In this document: positions 55,507-64,000 of the stretch, in pieces | How positions within the stretch are numbered: position 1 is the stretch's first letter | Layout of the letters: each line of letters opens with the position of its first letter | Source: Streptomyces tagetis | GTDB lineage: Bacteria > Actinomycetota > Actinomycetes > Streptomycetales > Streptomycetaceae | Direction: 5' to 3' | NCBI RefSeq assembly: GCF_018069565.1 | Contig: NZ_JAGPNL010000001.1 | Location: forward strand, 558,001-622,000 | DNA length: 64,000 nucleotides | Made by a program: the position numbers and the translations under genes | Notes under the pieces: model-generated | The model's input: the letters and a program-made list of their open reading frames with translations, nothing else | Databases searched by the model: none | Told to the model about the DNA's origin: nothing

Positions 55507-57522
55507 ATGAGCCAGCAGGGGGGAAGGCCCACCGGTCCGGCGGACGACTGGTGGACGCAGTTGTACGACGATTCCACCGGTGACACGGGCGCCACGCCCA
55601 CACCGGACACGCTCGACGACCGCTTCACCTCGGCGGCCCACACGGTCCGCCCACCCCGGGGAACCCCCGGGGCGGCTGCGCCGTCCGGCGAGGGGGCGGC
55701 TGCGCCGTCCGGCGCGAACCCCGCCGCGGCGGAGGGCGCGAGCGCCGGTGCGGCGGACGGTGACCGGGCGGGTACGGACCCGAGGGAGCAGCCCTCACCG
55801 CCGAGCCCGCCCCGCACGGAGCCACCGCCGTCGGGGACGCCGCGTGCGGAGGTGCCCCGCGCGCAGGCGCCTTCGCCCGGAGGTGACCGGGCGGACGGGA
55901 CTTCGCCGGGGGCGCCCCGCGCGCAGGCGCCTTCGCCTGGCGGCGACCGGGCGGGCGGGGGGACTTCGCCCGGCGGTGACCGTGACGATCCGGCTCCGCC
56001 TCGGGAGGACCGGCGTGACGCCGCCCCCTCTCCGACGGACCCGCGTGAGCCGGTGCCGCTCCCCGCCAACGGCTCCCGTCCCGGCCCCGTCCCGCCCGCC
56101 TCGGGCGGTGGGCGCCGGACCGGGCGCGTCGATCCTCCGCACGCGCCCGGGGCACCCGACAGCGCCCCGCCCTGGTGGGTGACGCCCGAGCCGCCCGCGT
56201 TCACCGACCCCCGCGTCCCCGGCGGCGGCGACCGGCCACCGGGCCCTGCCGCCGACCCGAGCCGCGCCGCCGTACCCCCTGCCGCCGAACCCCCGTCGGA
56301 CGCACATCCCACGGACGCGCCCCGCGCCGCCGCGCCTCCTCGGGACACGCCCCCCACGGACGCCCCCCGCGCCGCCGCGCCCCCTCCGGGCGCTCCCCCC
56401 ACCACCGCACCCCCCACCCCGCCCCCCGGTGCCGGGCCCACCTTGCCGCGGGTGTTCGGGGTGTGGGGCGGGCAGCCTCCGCCTCCGCCGTCCGTGGACG
56501 GGCCGCCGTTGCCGCCCCCGCCGCCTCCGTTCGTGCCCGCCCAGGCGCCCGCGCCCCCCGTCGCCGGCGGACCGGCCTCCGTCAGGGGACGGGACCACGT
56601 GGGGTCCGGCCCGCCCACCTACGACCCCGAGCCGACCGCGTTGCCGCCCGCCCACCCCGACCACCTGGACGCCCTGGTGCCGGACACGGTGCTGGACGGC
56701 GCCCGGTACGGGCCCTGCACGCTGCGGGCCGCCTCCGTGCGCGGGGACTCCGCCCGCTACCGGGGCGATCCGCGGCGCGACGCGCTGCTCGTCGCCCGGT
56801 TCGGCGCCGGCGAGCAGGGGCTGCTGCTGGTGGCGATGGCGAGCGGCACCCGCGCCTCGGGGGCCGCGCACCTCGCCGCGGCCGAGGCGTGCCGGTGGAT
56901 CGGCCGGGCCGTGGGCCACAGTCAGGCCCGGCTCGCCGAGGACCTGCGGGCCGCGCGCCGCGGGGACCTGAAGTCGGGCCTGCACCGCCTCACCGACCGC
57001 AGCCTCGGCCGGCTCCGCGCGAGCGCCGCCGAACAGGGCCTGGACCCGGGGGAGTACACGGCGAGCCTGCGCTGTCTGCTGCTGCCCGCCGACCCGGCGT
57101 GCCGTACGCGGGTGTTCTTCGGCGTCGGCGACGGCGGCCTGTTCCGGCTGCGCGACGGCGCCTGGCAGGACCTGGAGCCGTACCCCGTCACCCCCGGCGG
57201 CGGCCTGCCCCGTACCGACCCGCGCCTCGCCCCGCCCCCGCCGCCACCGCCTCCGCCGCCCCCGCCGGGAGGCCCGGCCGTACCGCCGCCCCGCGCGCCC
57301 TTCCGGTTCCGCGCCTCCGTAGCCCGCCCGGGTGACGTCCTCCTGATGTGCACCGCGGGTCTGGCGGAGCCGCTGCGCGACGAGCCGGAACTTCCCGAAC
57401 TCCTCGCCCGGCGATGGTCCGCGCCGACCCCGCCCGGTCTCGCCGGATTCCTCACCGACAGCGGCATACGGGTCAAGGGCCACGCCGACGACCGCACCGC
57501 CGCGGCGCTCTGGGAGGCGTGA
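55507..57522 (+). CDS. Proline-rich protein with degenerate PP2C phosphatase domain
   Basis: A 671-residue protein. Residues 1-360 are Pro/Ala/Gly-rich low-complexity sequence with internal repeats around residues 118-165. Residues 385-671 fit a PP2C-like fold: DALLVARFGAGEQGLLLVAMASG, FFGVGDGGLFRLRDGAW and DVLLMCTAGLAEPLRDEPE. The metal-binding Asp residues normally found in the DGMGG and SDG motifs are missing (ASGTRASG and TAG instead), so it is probably a pseudophosphatase. A run of twelve prolines lies near residue 580. Poly-proline segments may bind SH3-like or cytoskeletal partners; that is inference. Confidence 0.85.
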   Translation: MSQQGGRPTGPADDWWTQLYDDSTGDTGATPTPDTLDDRFTSAAHTVRPPRGTPGAAAPSGEGAAAPSGANPAAAEGASAGAADGDRAGTDPREQPSPPSPPRTEPPPSGTPRAEVPRAQAPSPGGDRADGTSPGAPRAQAPSPGGDRAGGGTSPGGDRDDPAPPREDRRDAAPSPTDPREPVPLPANGSRPGPVPPASGGGRRTGRVDPPHAPGAPDSAPPWWVTPEPPAFTDPRVPGGGDRPPGPAADPSRAAVPPAAEPPSDAHPTDAPRAAAPPRDTPPTDAPRAAAPPPGAPPTTAPPTPPPGAGPTLPRVFGVWGGQPPPPPSVDGPPLPPPPPPFVPAQAPAPPVAGGPASVRGRDHVGSGPPTYDPEPTALPPAHPDHLDALVPDTVLDGARYGPCTLRAASVRGDSARYRGDPRRDALLVARFGAGEQGLLLVAMASGTRASGAAHLAAAEACRWIGRAVGHSQARLAEDLRAARRGDLKSGLHRLTDRSLGRLRASAAEQGLDPGEYTASLRCLLLPADPACRTRVFFGVGDGGLFRLRDGAWQDLEPYPVTPGGGLPRTDPRLAPPPPPPPPPPPPGGPAVPPPRAPFRFRASVARPGDVLLMCTAGLAEPLRDEPELPELLARRWSAPTPPGLAGFLTDSGIRVKGHADDRTAAALWEA

Positions 57523-57587
57523 CGCCCTCCGCTGTGCCTCCATGGAGCCGGGGGATCGACGGCGACCGAAGGGGCACACGGAGAGTC

Positions 57588-59330
57588 ATGGCCAAACAGA
57601 ACGTCGCGGAACAGTTCGTCGACATCCTCACCCGCGCCGGAGTCGAACGCCTCTACGGGGTCGTCGGCGACAGCCTCAACCCGGTCGTGGACGCCGTGCG
57701 CCGCAACCCCGCCATCGACTGGGTGCACGTGCGGCACGAGGAGACCGCCGCCTTCGCCGCCGGCGCGGAGGCCCAGATCACCGGGAAGCTGACCGCGTGC
57801 GCCGGTTCCTGCGGCCCCGGCAACCTGCACCTCATCAACGGGCTCTACGACGCCCACCGTTCCATGGCCCCCGTGCTCGCCCTCGCCTCCCAGATCCCCT
57901 CCAGCGAGATCGGCCTCGGCTACTTCCAGGAGACCCACCCCGACCGGCTCTTCCGCGAGTGCAGCCACTACAGCGAGCTGATCTCCAGCCCGCAGCAGAT
58001 GCCCCGGCTGCTCCAGAGCGCGATCCAGCACGCCGTCGGCCAGGGCGGCGTCAGCGTCGTCGCCCTGCCCGGCGACATCGCCGGGGAGCCCGCGCCGGAG
58101 AAGCCGGTGGAGACCGCCCTCGTCACCTCCCGGCCCACCGTCCGCCCCGGCGACGAGGAGATCGACCGGCTGGTGCGGCTCATCGACGACGCCGACAAGG
58201 TCACCCTGTTCTGCGGCAGCGGTACCGCGGGGGCCCACGCCGAGGTGATGGAGTTCGCCGGGAAGATCAAGTCCCCGGTGGGCCACGCCCTGCGCGGCAA
58301 GGAGTGGATCCAGTACGACAACCCGTACGACGTCGGCATGAGCGGACTGCTCGGCTACGGCGCCGCCTACGAGGCCACCAACGAGTGCGACCTGCTGATC
58401 CTCATCGGCACCGACTTCCCGTACAACGCCTTCCTGCCCGACGACGTGAAGATCGCCCAGATCGACGTACGGCCGGAGAACCTGGGCCGGCGTTCCCAGT
58501 TGGACCTCGCGGTGTGGGGCGACGCGAAGGAGACGCTGCGCTGCCTGATCCCCCGGGTGAAGGAGAAGAAGAACCGCCGCTTCCTCGACCGGATGCTGAA
58601 GAAGCACGCCGACGCGCTGGAGGGCGTGGTCAAGGCGTACACCCGCAAGGTCGACAAGCACGTGCCGATCCACCCGGAGTACGTGGCCTCCGTACTCGAC
58701 GAGGTCGCCGCCGACGACGCGGTGTTCACCGTGGACACCGGCATGTGCAACGTGTGGGCCGCCCGGTACATCTCGCCCAACGGGCGCCGTCGGGTGATCG
58801 GTTCCTTCTCGCACGGCTCGATGGCGAACGCGCTGCCGATGGCGATCGGGGCGCAGTTCACCGACCGGCACCGGCAGGTGGTCTCGATGTCCGGCGACGG
58901 CGGATTCACCATGCTGATGGGCGACTTCCTCACCCTCGTCCAGCACGATCTGCCGGTGAAGGTCGTCCTCTTCAACAACTCCTCGCTCAGCATGGTCGAG
59001 TTGGAGATGCTGGTCGCGGGCATGCCCTCGCACGGGGTGGTCAACAAGAACCCGGACTTCGCCGCCGTCGCCGAGGCGTGCGGTGTCTTCGGCGTGCGGG
59101 TGGAGAAGCCCAAGGAGCTGGCCGGGGCGCTGAAGGCGGCGTTCAGGCACAAGGGCCCGGCCCTCGTGGACGTCGTCACCGATCCCAACGCGCTCTCCAT
59201 CCCGCCGAAGATCCGCAGTGAGATGGTCACCGGGTTCGCCCTGTCCGCCTCGAAGATCGTGCTGGACGGCGGGGTCGGCCGGATGCTCCAGATGGCCCGC
59301 TCCAACCTCCGTCACGTCCCGCGTCCGTAG
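57588..59330 (+). CDS. poxB: Pyruvate dehydrogenase (quinone)/pyruvate oxidase
   Basis: A 580-residue ThDP and FAD enzyme of the PoxB type, which converts pyruvate to acetate and CO2 and passes electrons to the membrane quinone pool. The ThDP Glu is in HEETAAFAAGAEAQITG near residue 50, the cofactor motif is SGDGGFTMLMGDFLTLVQHDLPVKVVLFNN, and the FAD region includes HALRGKEWIQYDNPYDVGMSGLLG. Length matches the family. A GGAGAG sequence lies six bases before the ATG. Confidence 0.92.
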   Translation: MAKQNVAEQFVDILTRAGVERLYGVVGDSLNPVVDAVRRNPAIDWVHVRHEETAAFAAGAEAQITGKLTACAGSCGPGNLHLINGLYDAHRSMAPVLALASQIPSSEIGLGYFQETHPDRLFRECSHYSELISSPQQMPRLLQSAIQHAVGQGGVSVVALPGDIAGEPAPEKPVETALVTSRPTVRPGDEEIDRLVRLIDDADKVTLFCGSGTAGAHAEVMEFAGKIKSPVGHALRGKEWIQYDNPYDVGMSGLLGYGAAYEATNECDLLILIGTDFPYNAFLPDDVKIAQIDVRPENLGRRSQLDLAVWGDAKETLRCLIPRVKEKKNRRFLDRMLKKHADALEGVVKAYTRKVDKHVPIHPEYVASVLDEVAADDAVFTVDTGMCNVWAARYISPNGRRRVIGSFSHGSMANALPMAIGAQFTDRHRQVVSMSGDGGFTMLMGDFLTLVQHDLPVKVVLFNNSSLSMVELEMLVAGMPSHGVVNKNPDFAAVAEACGVFGVRVEKPKELAGALKAAFRHKGPALVDVVTDPNALSIPPKIRSEMVTGFALSASKIVLDGGVGRMLQMARSNLRHVPRP

Positions 59331-59556
59331 CCGGTCCGCCACCGCACGGAACCGGCCACTTCGCCCCGGCCGTGGCCGAGCAAACGTGTGCCGTCCCTCC
59401 GGCAGGACTGCCAGGGGCCCGTATCGGGCAGGGATCTCCCGGGTACGCGTACGAGTCCGAGAGGGACCCGAGGAGCCCCGAGGCGGAGCCGGGAGATCCG
59501 GCGGGCCGGGGCGACCGACGAGAAGGGACACCGACATCGCCACGCGGACGGGGGAC

Positions 59557-60009
59557 ATGGAGAGGCAGGCGGTACCACGACTCAGGCGCAGACTGGGCCG
59601 CGAGGACCCGCGGGCGGTGCCCGACGCCCGCCGGGCGCTGCGCGAACTGCTGCGGCACTGGGGCAAGCCGGGACGGTCGCAGACCGCGGAGCTGCTCACC
59701 AGCGAACTGGTCACCAACGCCCTGGTCCACACCGGGGACGACGCGGTGCTGACGGCCGCGCTCGGCCCGCGCGGACTGCGGGTGGAGGTACGGGACTTCG
59801 CCGTCTCGCCGCCCCGGCCCCGGCCGGCGGGACCCCACGAGGGCACGGGCGGGCGGGGACTGGTGCTGGTCCGCTCCCTCGCCGGCTCCTGGGGAGTGCG
59901 GCGGCACCCGGTCGGCAAGTCGGTCTGGTTCGAACTGGACCCGGAGGAACCGGACGGGGAAGCGGCCACGGAAGCGGCCGGGGACCCGGACGCGGAGTGG
60001 GCCGGGTGA
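59557..60009 (+). CDS. RsbW-type ATP-binding (HATPase) protein
   Basis: A 150-residue serine-kinase/anti-sigma-like protein. The N box is ELLTSELVTNALVHTG (Glu50, Asn54), G1 is EVRDFAVSPP (Asp80) and G2 GTGGRGLVLVRSL (97 onward). Streptomyces has many such proteins, some of which act as anti-sigma factors or switch kinases. No sigma factor or anti-sigma antagonist is adjacent. The ATG at 59557 is weakly supported by a GGGGGA before it. Confidence 0.85.
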   Translation: MERQAVPRLRRRLGREDPRAVPDARRALRELLRHWGKPGRSQTAELLTSELVTNALVHTGDDAVLTAALGPRGLRVEVRDFAVSPPRPRPAGPHEGTGGRGLVLVRSLAGSWGVRRHPVGKSVWFELDPEEPDGEAATEAAGDPDAEWAG

Positions 60010-60026
60010 CCTGAGGCCGGGAACGC

Positions 60027-60059
60027 CGAAGGGGCGTGACAGGTGGTCACGCCCCTTCG
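60027..60059. terminator. Bidirectional terminator hairpin
   Basis: A perfect 14-bp stem (CGAAGGGGCGTGAC with its complement) around a 5-base loop, between the convergent HATPase and DUF2637 genes. Confidence 0.88.
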
Positions 60060-60096
60060 TGGCGGCCGTGCGCGGCGCTGTCGCCGCCGGGTCGCC

Positions 60097-61155
60097 CTAA
60101 CCGAACTGCTGCTCCAGGTCCTTGAGCTTGCGCTCCAGCGAGTCCAGGCGCGGCAGGGCCTGGGTGTCGTCCTCCGCGGTGAGGTCGACGGTCATGGCGT
60201 CAGCGGCTCCGCTGCGCACCGGCTGGAGGGAGGGACGCTGGGGTACGGGCGGAAGCTGCTCGGACGCCTGTATGGCAGGCTCCGCTGCGGTGCGGTCGGA
60301 GCCTCGCTCCACCGTCTGCACCTCCACCTCGACCTGTCGTCCGCCGCCGCCCCGGCCCGGCCAGCCCCGGTGACCGCGGCTGATCGCCTTGATGCGGGCC
60401 CGCTCCAGACGCTCGTGGTCGCGCCGCCGCAGCCGGTCCTCCTCCTTGCGGCGCCGGTCGTCGCGCACCTCCTCGACCGCCTCGTCCAGACTGCGCACGC
60501 CCTCCAGGAGCATCAGCGACCAGGCGCGGTAGGTCTCGCGGGGGGCCCGCAGCCAGCGCACGATGCGGATCTGCGGCAGCGGACGCGGCACCAGGCCCTG
60601 TTCGCGCAGCGCGGCCCGGCGGGTCTGCTTCAGGGCGCGGTCGAAGAGGACCGCCGCCGAGAGGGACATGCCCGCGAAGAAGTGCGGGGCGCCCGCGTGC
60701 CCGAGGCCCCTGGGCGCGTGCACCCAGTTGAACCACGCGGCGGCGAAGGCGAAGGTCCACACGAGTATGCGGGAGCCGAGCGCCGCGTCACCGTGGCTGG
60801 CCTCGCGCACCGCGAGCACGGAGCAGAACATCGCCGCCCCGTCCAGCCCGAACGGCACCAGGTACTGCCATCCGTCGCTCAGGCCGAGGTTCTGCTCGCC
60901 GAAGCCGACCAGCCCGTGGAAGGAGAGCGCGGCGGCGACCGCCGCACAGCAGAAGAGCAGGATGTAGGAGACGGTGCCGTAGAGCGCCTCCTTGCGCCGG
61001 CGCCGCTCCTCGGCGCGCTCCCACGAATCGTCCGCGCCCGCGTCCTTGCCCGAGGATCGCTTGCCGCGCGCCAGCACCGCGACCGCCGCCAGCATGCCCA
61101 GGAGCAGCACGGCGCCCGGAAGCAGCCAGTTCAGCGATATGTCGGTCAATCTCAT
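60097..61155 (-). CDS. DUF2637 membrane protein
   Basis: A 352-residue protein. Four hydrophobic helices lie in residues 8-190 (LLPGAVLLLGMLAAVAVLA, YILLFCCAAVAAALSFHGLVG, YLVPFGLDGAAMFCSVLAVR, ILVWTFAFAAAWFNWVHA), the DUF2637 core. A charged cytoplasmic tail with many Arg/Glu (residues 230-280) follows and a coiled-coil-like end (LDSLERKLKDLEQQFG). The family is common in Streptomyces and its plasmids; some members act near conjugation genes, but there is no transfer gene here. The ATG at 61155 has AAGGGA before it; an ATG at 61197 would add 14 residues. Confidence 0.85.
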   Translation of the reverse strand: MRLTDISLNWLLPGAVLLLGMLAAVAVLARGKRSSGKDAGADDSWERAEERRRRKEALYGTVSYILLFCCAAVAAALSFHGLVGFGEQNLGLSDGWQYLVPFGLDGAAMFCSVLAVREASHGDAALGSRILVWTFAFAAAWFNWVHAPRGLGHAGAPHFFAGMSLSAAVLFDRALKQTRRAALREQGLVPRPLPQIRIVRWLRAPRETYRAWSLMLLEGVRSLDEAVEEVRDDRRRKEEDRLRRRDHERLERARIKAISRGHRGWPGRGGGGRQVEVEVQTVERGSDRTAAEPAIQASEQLPPVPQRPSLQPVRSGAADAMTVDLTAEDDTQALPRLDSLERKLKDLEQQFG

Positions 61156-61436
61156 CTGGGGGTCCCTTGCATTGGGATAGGGCGTAACGCCCGCCATGGT
61201 GGCCCAAACCCACCGGCCCTCAGGGGGTTTCGGGACAAGAGGCCGCCAAGGGAGTGCGAGGGGGTGCCCAGGGCGGCGATCTGCTCGAACTGCCGCATGA
61301 GGGGCGGGAGTTGAGTTCGGATAAGACTACCCGTACGGGTGGTTCCGCGGAAAGTTCCCGCGACACGTGGGAAATTTGTGAAACAACCCGGACGGATCTT
61401 AGCCGACCCCGGTGCCGCACCGTACCCGAGGGGCAG

Positions 61437-62282
61437 TCAACCCGTCACGGCGAGCAGCTTGTTGACCCGCTCGGTGTCACAGGTGCGCGGACAGGTGGCG
61501 CAGGTGTCCTCGGGGCGCACCGTGTAGAACATGCAGCAGCTCGCCCGGTCCCGGGTGTGCAGCGGCTCGCCGTCCGGCCCGGTCAGCTCCCGGAAGGCCG
61601 CCGTGCCGACGTACGGCGCGGTCGCCCCCGGCAGCAGCAGCTCCAGCTCCCGCCGGGCGCGCTCCTGCTCGCCGAGGAGATGGGCGACGTACCAGAGCCC
61701 CTCGACCACCTCGTCGGTGGCCATGCCCCACAGGGCGCGTCCGCGCCGCCGCGTCCGCGGCCCGAACCCGGCGAGCACCGGCTCCAGGTGCTCGGCGACC
61801 GCCGCGCGCACCTCGGCGCGCAGCGCCTCCTCGCCGGCGACCACCCGGGCGCCGGGCAGCGCGGCGGCCGGATCGCCGGGCAGGCAGGCGAAGCCCGCCG
61901 GGCGGGCCGCCAGCCGGCCCAGCGCGAGGCCGGGGGCGGTGCGGTCGTAGGCCACGTTCGCCACCGGGTAGCGCGGGACCCTGCGGTGCAGGAACCATGG
62001 CACGGTGATCAGCAGACAGGCCGGCCAGGCGTACCGGTGCAGACCGAAGCTCGCGACCACGTCCGGCCGGGCTCGCTGCCCGTAGTCCCGCAGCACCTGG
62101 GCGTCGTCCCAGGCCAGGAAGGACTCCAGGACCGCCCCGCCCGCCGCGAGCCCCCCGGCCGGCGTCCAGCCGCCGCCCGTCGGGAGCCCGTCCCCCGCGG
62201 CCGGCTCCGTCACGGCCAGTCCCGGCAGCACCTGCGACAGGCGCGCGTACGACTCCGCGACGGCCGAGCGGGGGCGAGGCAT
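61437..62282 (-). CDS. FhuF-like siderophore-iron reductase, [2Fe-2S]
   Basis: A 281-residue protein with the C-terminal FhuF cluster motif: Cys249-Cys250, then C261-x2-C264, with one more Cys at 268. It should reduce ferric siderophore inside the cell to release iron. The middle (VASFGLHRYAWPACLLITVPWFLHRRVPR) matches the IucA/FhuF-type ferric reductase family. An iron-box palindrome lies upstream, so it should be repressed by DmdR1/IdeR when iron is enough. Confidence 0.88.
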   Translation of the reverse strand: MPRPRSAVAESYARLSQVLPGLAVTEPAAGDGLPTGGGWTPAGGLAAGGAVLESFLAWDDAQVLRDYGQRARPDVVASFGLHRYAWPACLLITVPWFLHRRVPRYPVANVAYDRTAPGLALGRLAARPAGFACLPGDPAAALPGARVVAGEEALRAEVRAAVAEHLEPVLAGFGPRTRRRGRALWGMATDEVVEGLWYVAHLLGEQERARRELELLLPGATAPYVGTAAFRELTGPDGEPLHTRDRASCCMFYTVRPEDTCATCPRTCDTERVNKLLAVTG

Positions 62283-62339
62283 GGGGGACCACCGATCCAC
62301 GTCAGGGCTGCGGAGCAAGGGACACCACGACGGACAGTC

Positions 62340-62358
62340 AGAGGTAAGCCTTACCTTA
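62340..62358 (-). promoter_or_regulatory. Iron box (DmdR1/IdeR operator)
   Basis: The perfect inverted repeat GGTAAG-C-CTTACC (62343-62355) extends on the minus strand to TAAGGTAAGGCTTACCT, close to the actinobacterial iron-box consensus TTAGGTTAGGCTCACCTAA. Its centre is about 67 bases upstream of the ferric reductase ATG. Confidence 0.8.
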
Positions 62359-62475
62359 CCGACAATCCGTGCGATGTGAAGAGACGGGGCCCGTGCCCTT
62401 ATCGTGCTTGACGCAGGAGAGACAACCCGCCGTAATGACCCCAAGTACCGAAACGTCCGTTCACAGGAGGACGCC

Positions 62476-63303
62476 GTGAAGCCGAGCGCGCAGCTCCCCG
62501 CCCCGCCGGGGACCGAGCGGAGCCGCACCCCGGCACCGGCCCGGGTCCCCGCCCAGCCCGGCGCCGCGGACCGCCACCCGGTCCGCCGCCGTGAGGAGGG
62601 CGCCGAGGACCCGTCGGACGGCGCCGCCCGCGGCGAACACGTCCACGCGGAACCCCCGCTGCCCGCCCCGCGCGCCCCGGTCCGGCGCTCCTCCGTGCGC
62701 GGACAGGTCCTCGCCGCCCTGCGCACCGCGCTCACCGCCGGCGAACTGCGCCCCGGCGAGGTCTACTCGGCGCCCGCGCTCGGCGAACGGTTCGGCGTCT
62801 CGGCCACCCCCGTGCGCGAGGCGATGCAGCAACTCGCCCTGGAGGGCGCCGTCGAGGTGGTGCCCAACCGGGGCTTCCGCGTCGTCCGCCGCGGTGCCCG
62901 GGAGCTGGCCGAACTCGCCGAGGTCCGCGCCCTGATCGAGGTCCCCGTCCTGCTGCGGCTGGCCCGGACCGTGCCCGCCGAACGCTGGGCCGAACTGCGC
63001 CCGCTCGCCGAGGCCACCGTCCGGGCCGCCCTGGCCGGCTGCCCGGTCGCCTACGCCGAGTCCGACCGCGCCTTCCACCACGCCGTCCTCGCCCTGACCG
63101 GCAACGAGCAGCTCGTCCGCATCGCCGCCGACCTGCACCGCCGCGCCCAGTGGCCACCCGCGGGCACCCCCACGGCCCGCGGCCGGGCCGACCTGATCGC
63201 CGACGCCCACCAGCACACGGCCCTGCTGGACGCGCTCGTCACCGGCGACACGGAACTGGTACGCGCCCTGGCCGGCGACCACTTCGGCGCCGCCACGCCC
63301 TGA
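62476..63303 (+). CDS. GntR family transcriptional regulator (FadR/FCD type)
   Basis: A 275-residue regulator. After 70 residues rich in Pro/Ala/Arg, the winged helix lies at about 75-145 (RGQVLAALRTALTAGELRPGEVYSAPALGERFGVSATPVREAMQQLALEGAVEVVPNRGFRV). An all-helical FCD effector domain follows (ALIEVPVLLRLART, ESDRAFHHAVLALTGNEQLVRIAADL, HQHTALLDALVTGD), its His residues able to bind a metal. It starts with GTG five bases after CAGGAGG. It is divergent from the ferric reductase gene. The ligand is unknown. Confidence 0.88.
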   Translation: MKPSAQLPAPPGTERSRTPAPARVPAQPGAADRHPVRRREEGAEDPSDGAARGEHVHAEPPLPAPRAPVRRSSVRGQVLAALRTALTAGELRPGEVYSAPALGERFGVSATPVREAMQQLALEGAVEVVPNRGFRVVRRGARELAELAEVRALIEVPVLLRLARTVPAERWAELRPLAEATVRAALAGCPVAYAESDRAFHHAVLALTGNEQLVRIAADLHRRAQWPPAGTPTARGRADLIADAHQHTALLDALVTGDTELVRALAGDHFGAATP

Positions 63304-63332
63304 CCCCTCCCGCCGGCCGGTCCCCGGCGACG

Positions 63333-63377
63333 GCGAAGGCCGCGGCCGGCCCCGGAGGGCACGACCGCGGCCTTCGC
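63333..63377. terminator. Terminator hairpin between GntR and secF genes
   Basis: A 13-bp perfect stem (GCGAAGGCCGCGG with its complement) around a 19-base loop, with four further pairs after a one-base bulge. It serves two convergent genes. Confidence 0.82.
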
Positions 63378-63395
63378 GTCGCGGACGCCGGTCCG

Positions 63396-64000
<605 letters not shown>

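Overview
The window comes from a very GC-rich actinomycete, almost certainly a Streptomyces. Codon third positions are nearly all G or C, GTG starts are common, and several genes begin about seven bases after a -10 hexamer, which indicates leaderless transcripts. Many products are close to well-known Streptomyces proteins, including OleD-type macrolide glycosyltransferase and alditol oxidase AldO. From memory, the gene order (sulfur assimilation operon, AldO, RsgA, Ada/Ogt, pyruvate oxidase, SecF) resembles the SCO6093-SCO6160 arm of S. coelicolor; I could not check this.

Left part (1-16.5 kb): an aminoglycoside-phosphotransferase-like kinase and a macrolide glycosyltransferase flank a short divergent region with a palindromic operator. 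A long minus-strand sulfur operon follows (12.7 kb down to 3.2 kb): leader peptide, sulfite reductase, a small four-cysteine protein, cysH, cysC, cysD, cysN, a possible 34-residue protein, a sulfonate ABC transporter (ssuABC-like) and a sirohydrochlorin chelatase. Most junctions overlap by 4 bases or lie within a few bases. Import of sulfonates, activation and reduction of sulfate, reduction of sulfite and synthesis of the sirohaem cofactor are thus made together. After it come an acetyltransferase, a secreted protein of unknown function and a GAF-domain regulator.

Middle (16.5-35.3 kb): an AidB-like acyl-CoA dehydrogenase with a repeat insertion, a BrkB-type membrane protein, an AraC regulator, small enzymes and a carboxylesterase. 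Then comes an aromatic-acid catabolic locus around an IclR regulator. To one side lie an aldehyde dehydrogenase and a benzoylformate-decarboxylase-like enzyme. To the other side lie a flavin monooxygenase, maleylacetate reductase, hydroxyquinol 1,2-dioxygenase and an aromatic-acid MFS importer. Together they could take an arylglyoxylate through aldehyde, hydroxybenzoate and hydroxyquinol to 3-oxoadipate.

Biosynthetic cluster (35.3-45.1 kb, minus strand): two FkbM methyltransferases, an MbtH protein, a fatty acyl-AMP ligase with a carrier domain, a one-module NRPS whose adenylation domain reads as valine-specific, and a stand-alone condensation-like protein. This looks like a compact pathway for an N-acyl-valine type lipid. 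It has no thioesterase and no regulator of its own. The NRPS carries a complete condensation domain followed by the second half of another.

Right part (45.4-64 kb): alditol oxidase, a radical-SAM-like protein with unusual cysteine spacing, a membrane fusion of sigma-factor-like, zinc anti-sigma-like and cellulose-binding modules, RsgA, an Ada/AlkA fusion with Ogt, a DUF456 protein, a two-HTH regulator, a degenerate PP2C protein, pyruvate oxidase, an RsbW-type kinase, a DUF2637 protein, an iron-box-controlled ferric reductase, a GntR regulator and the 3' part of secF.

The window is also unusually rich in short GC-rich tandem repeats (8, 14, 18, 22 and 24 bp units), mostly between genes. I saw no tRNA, rRNA, CRISPR array, transposase or integrase.
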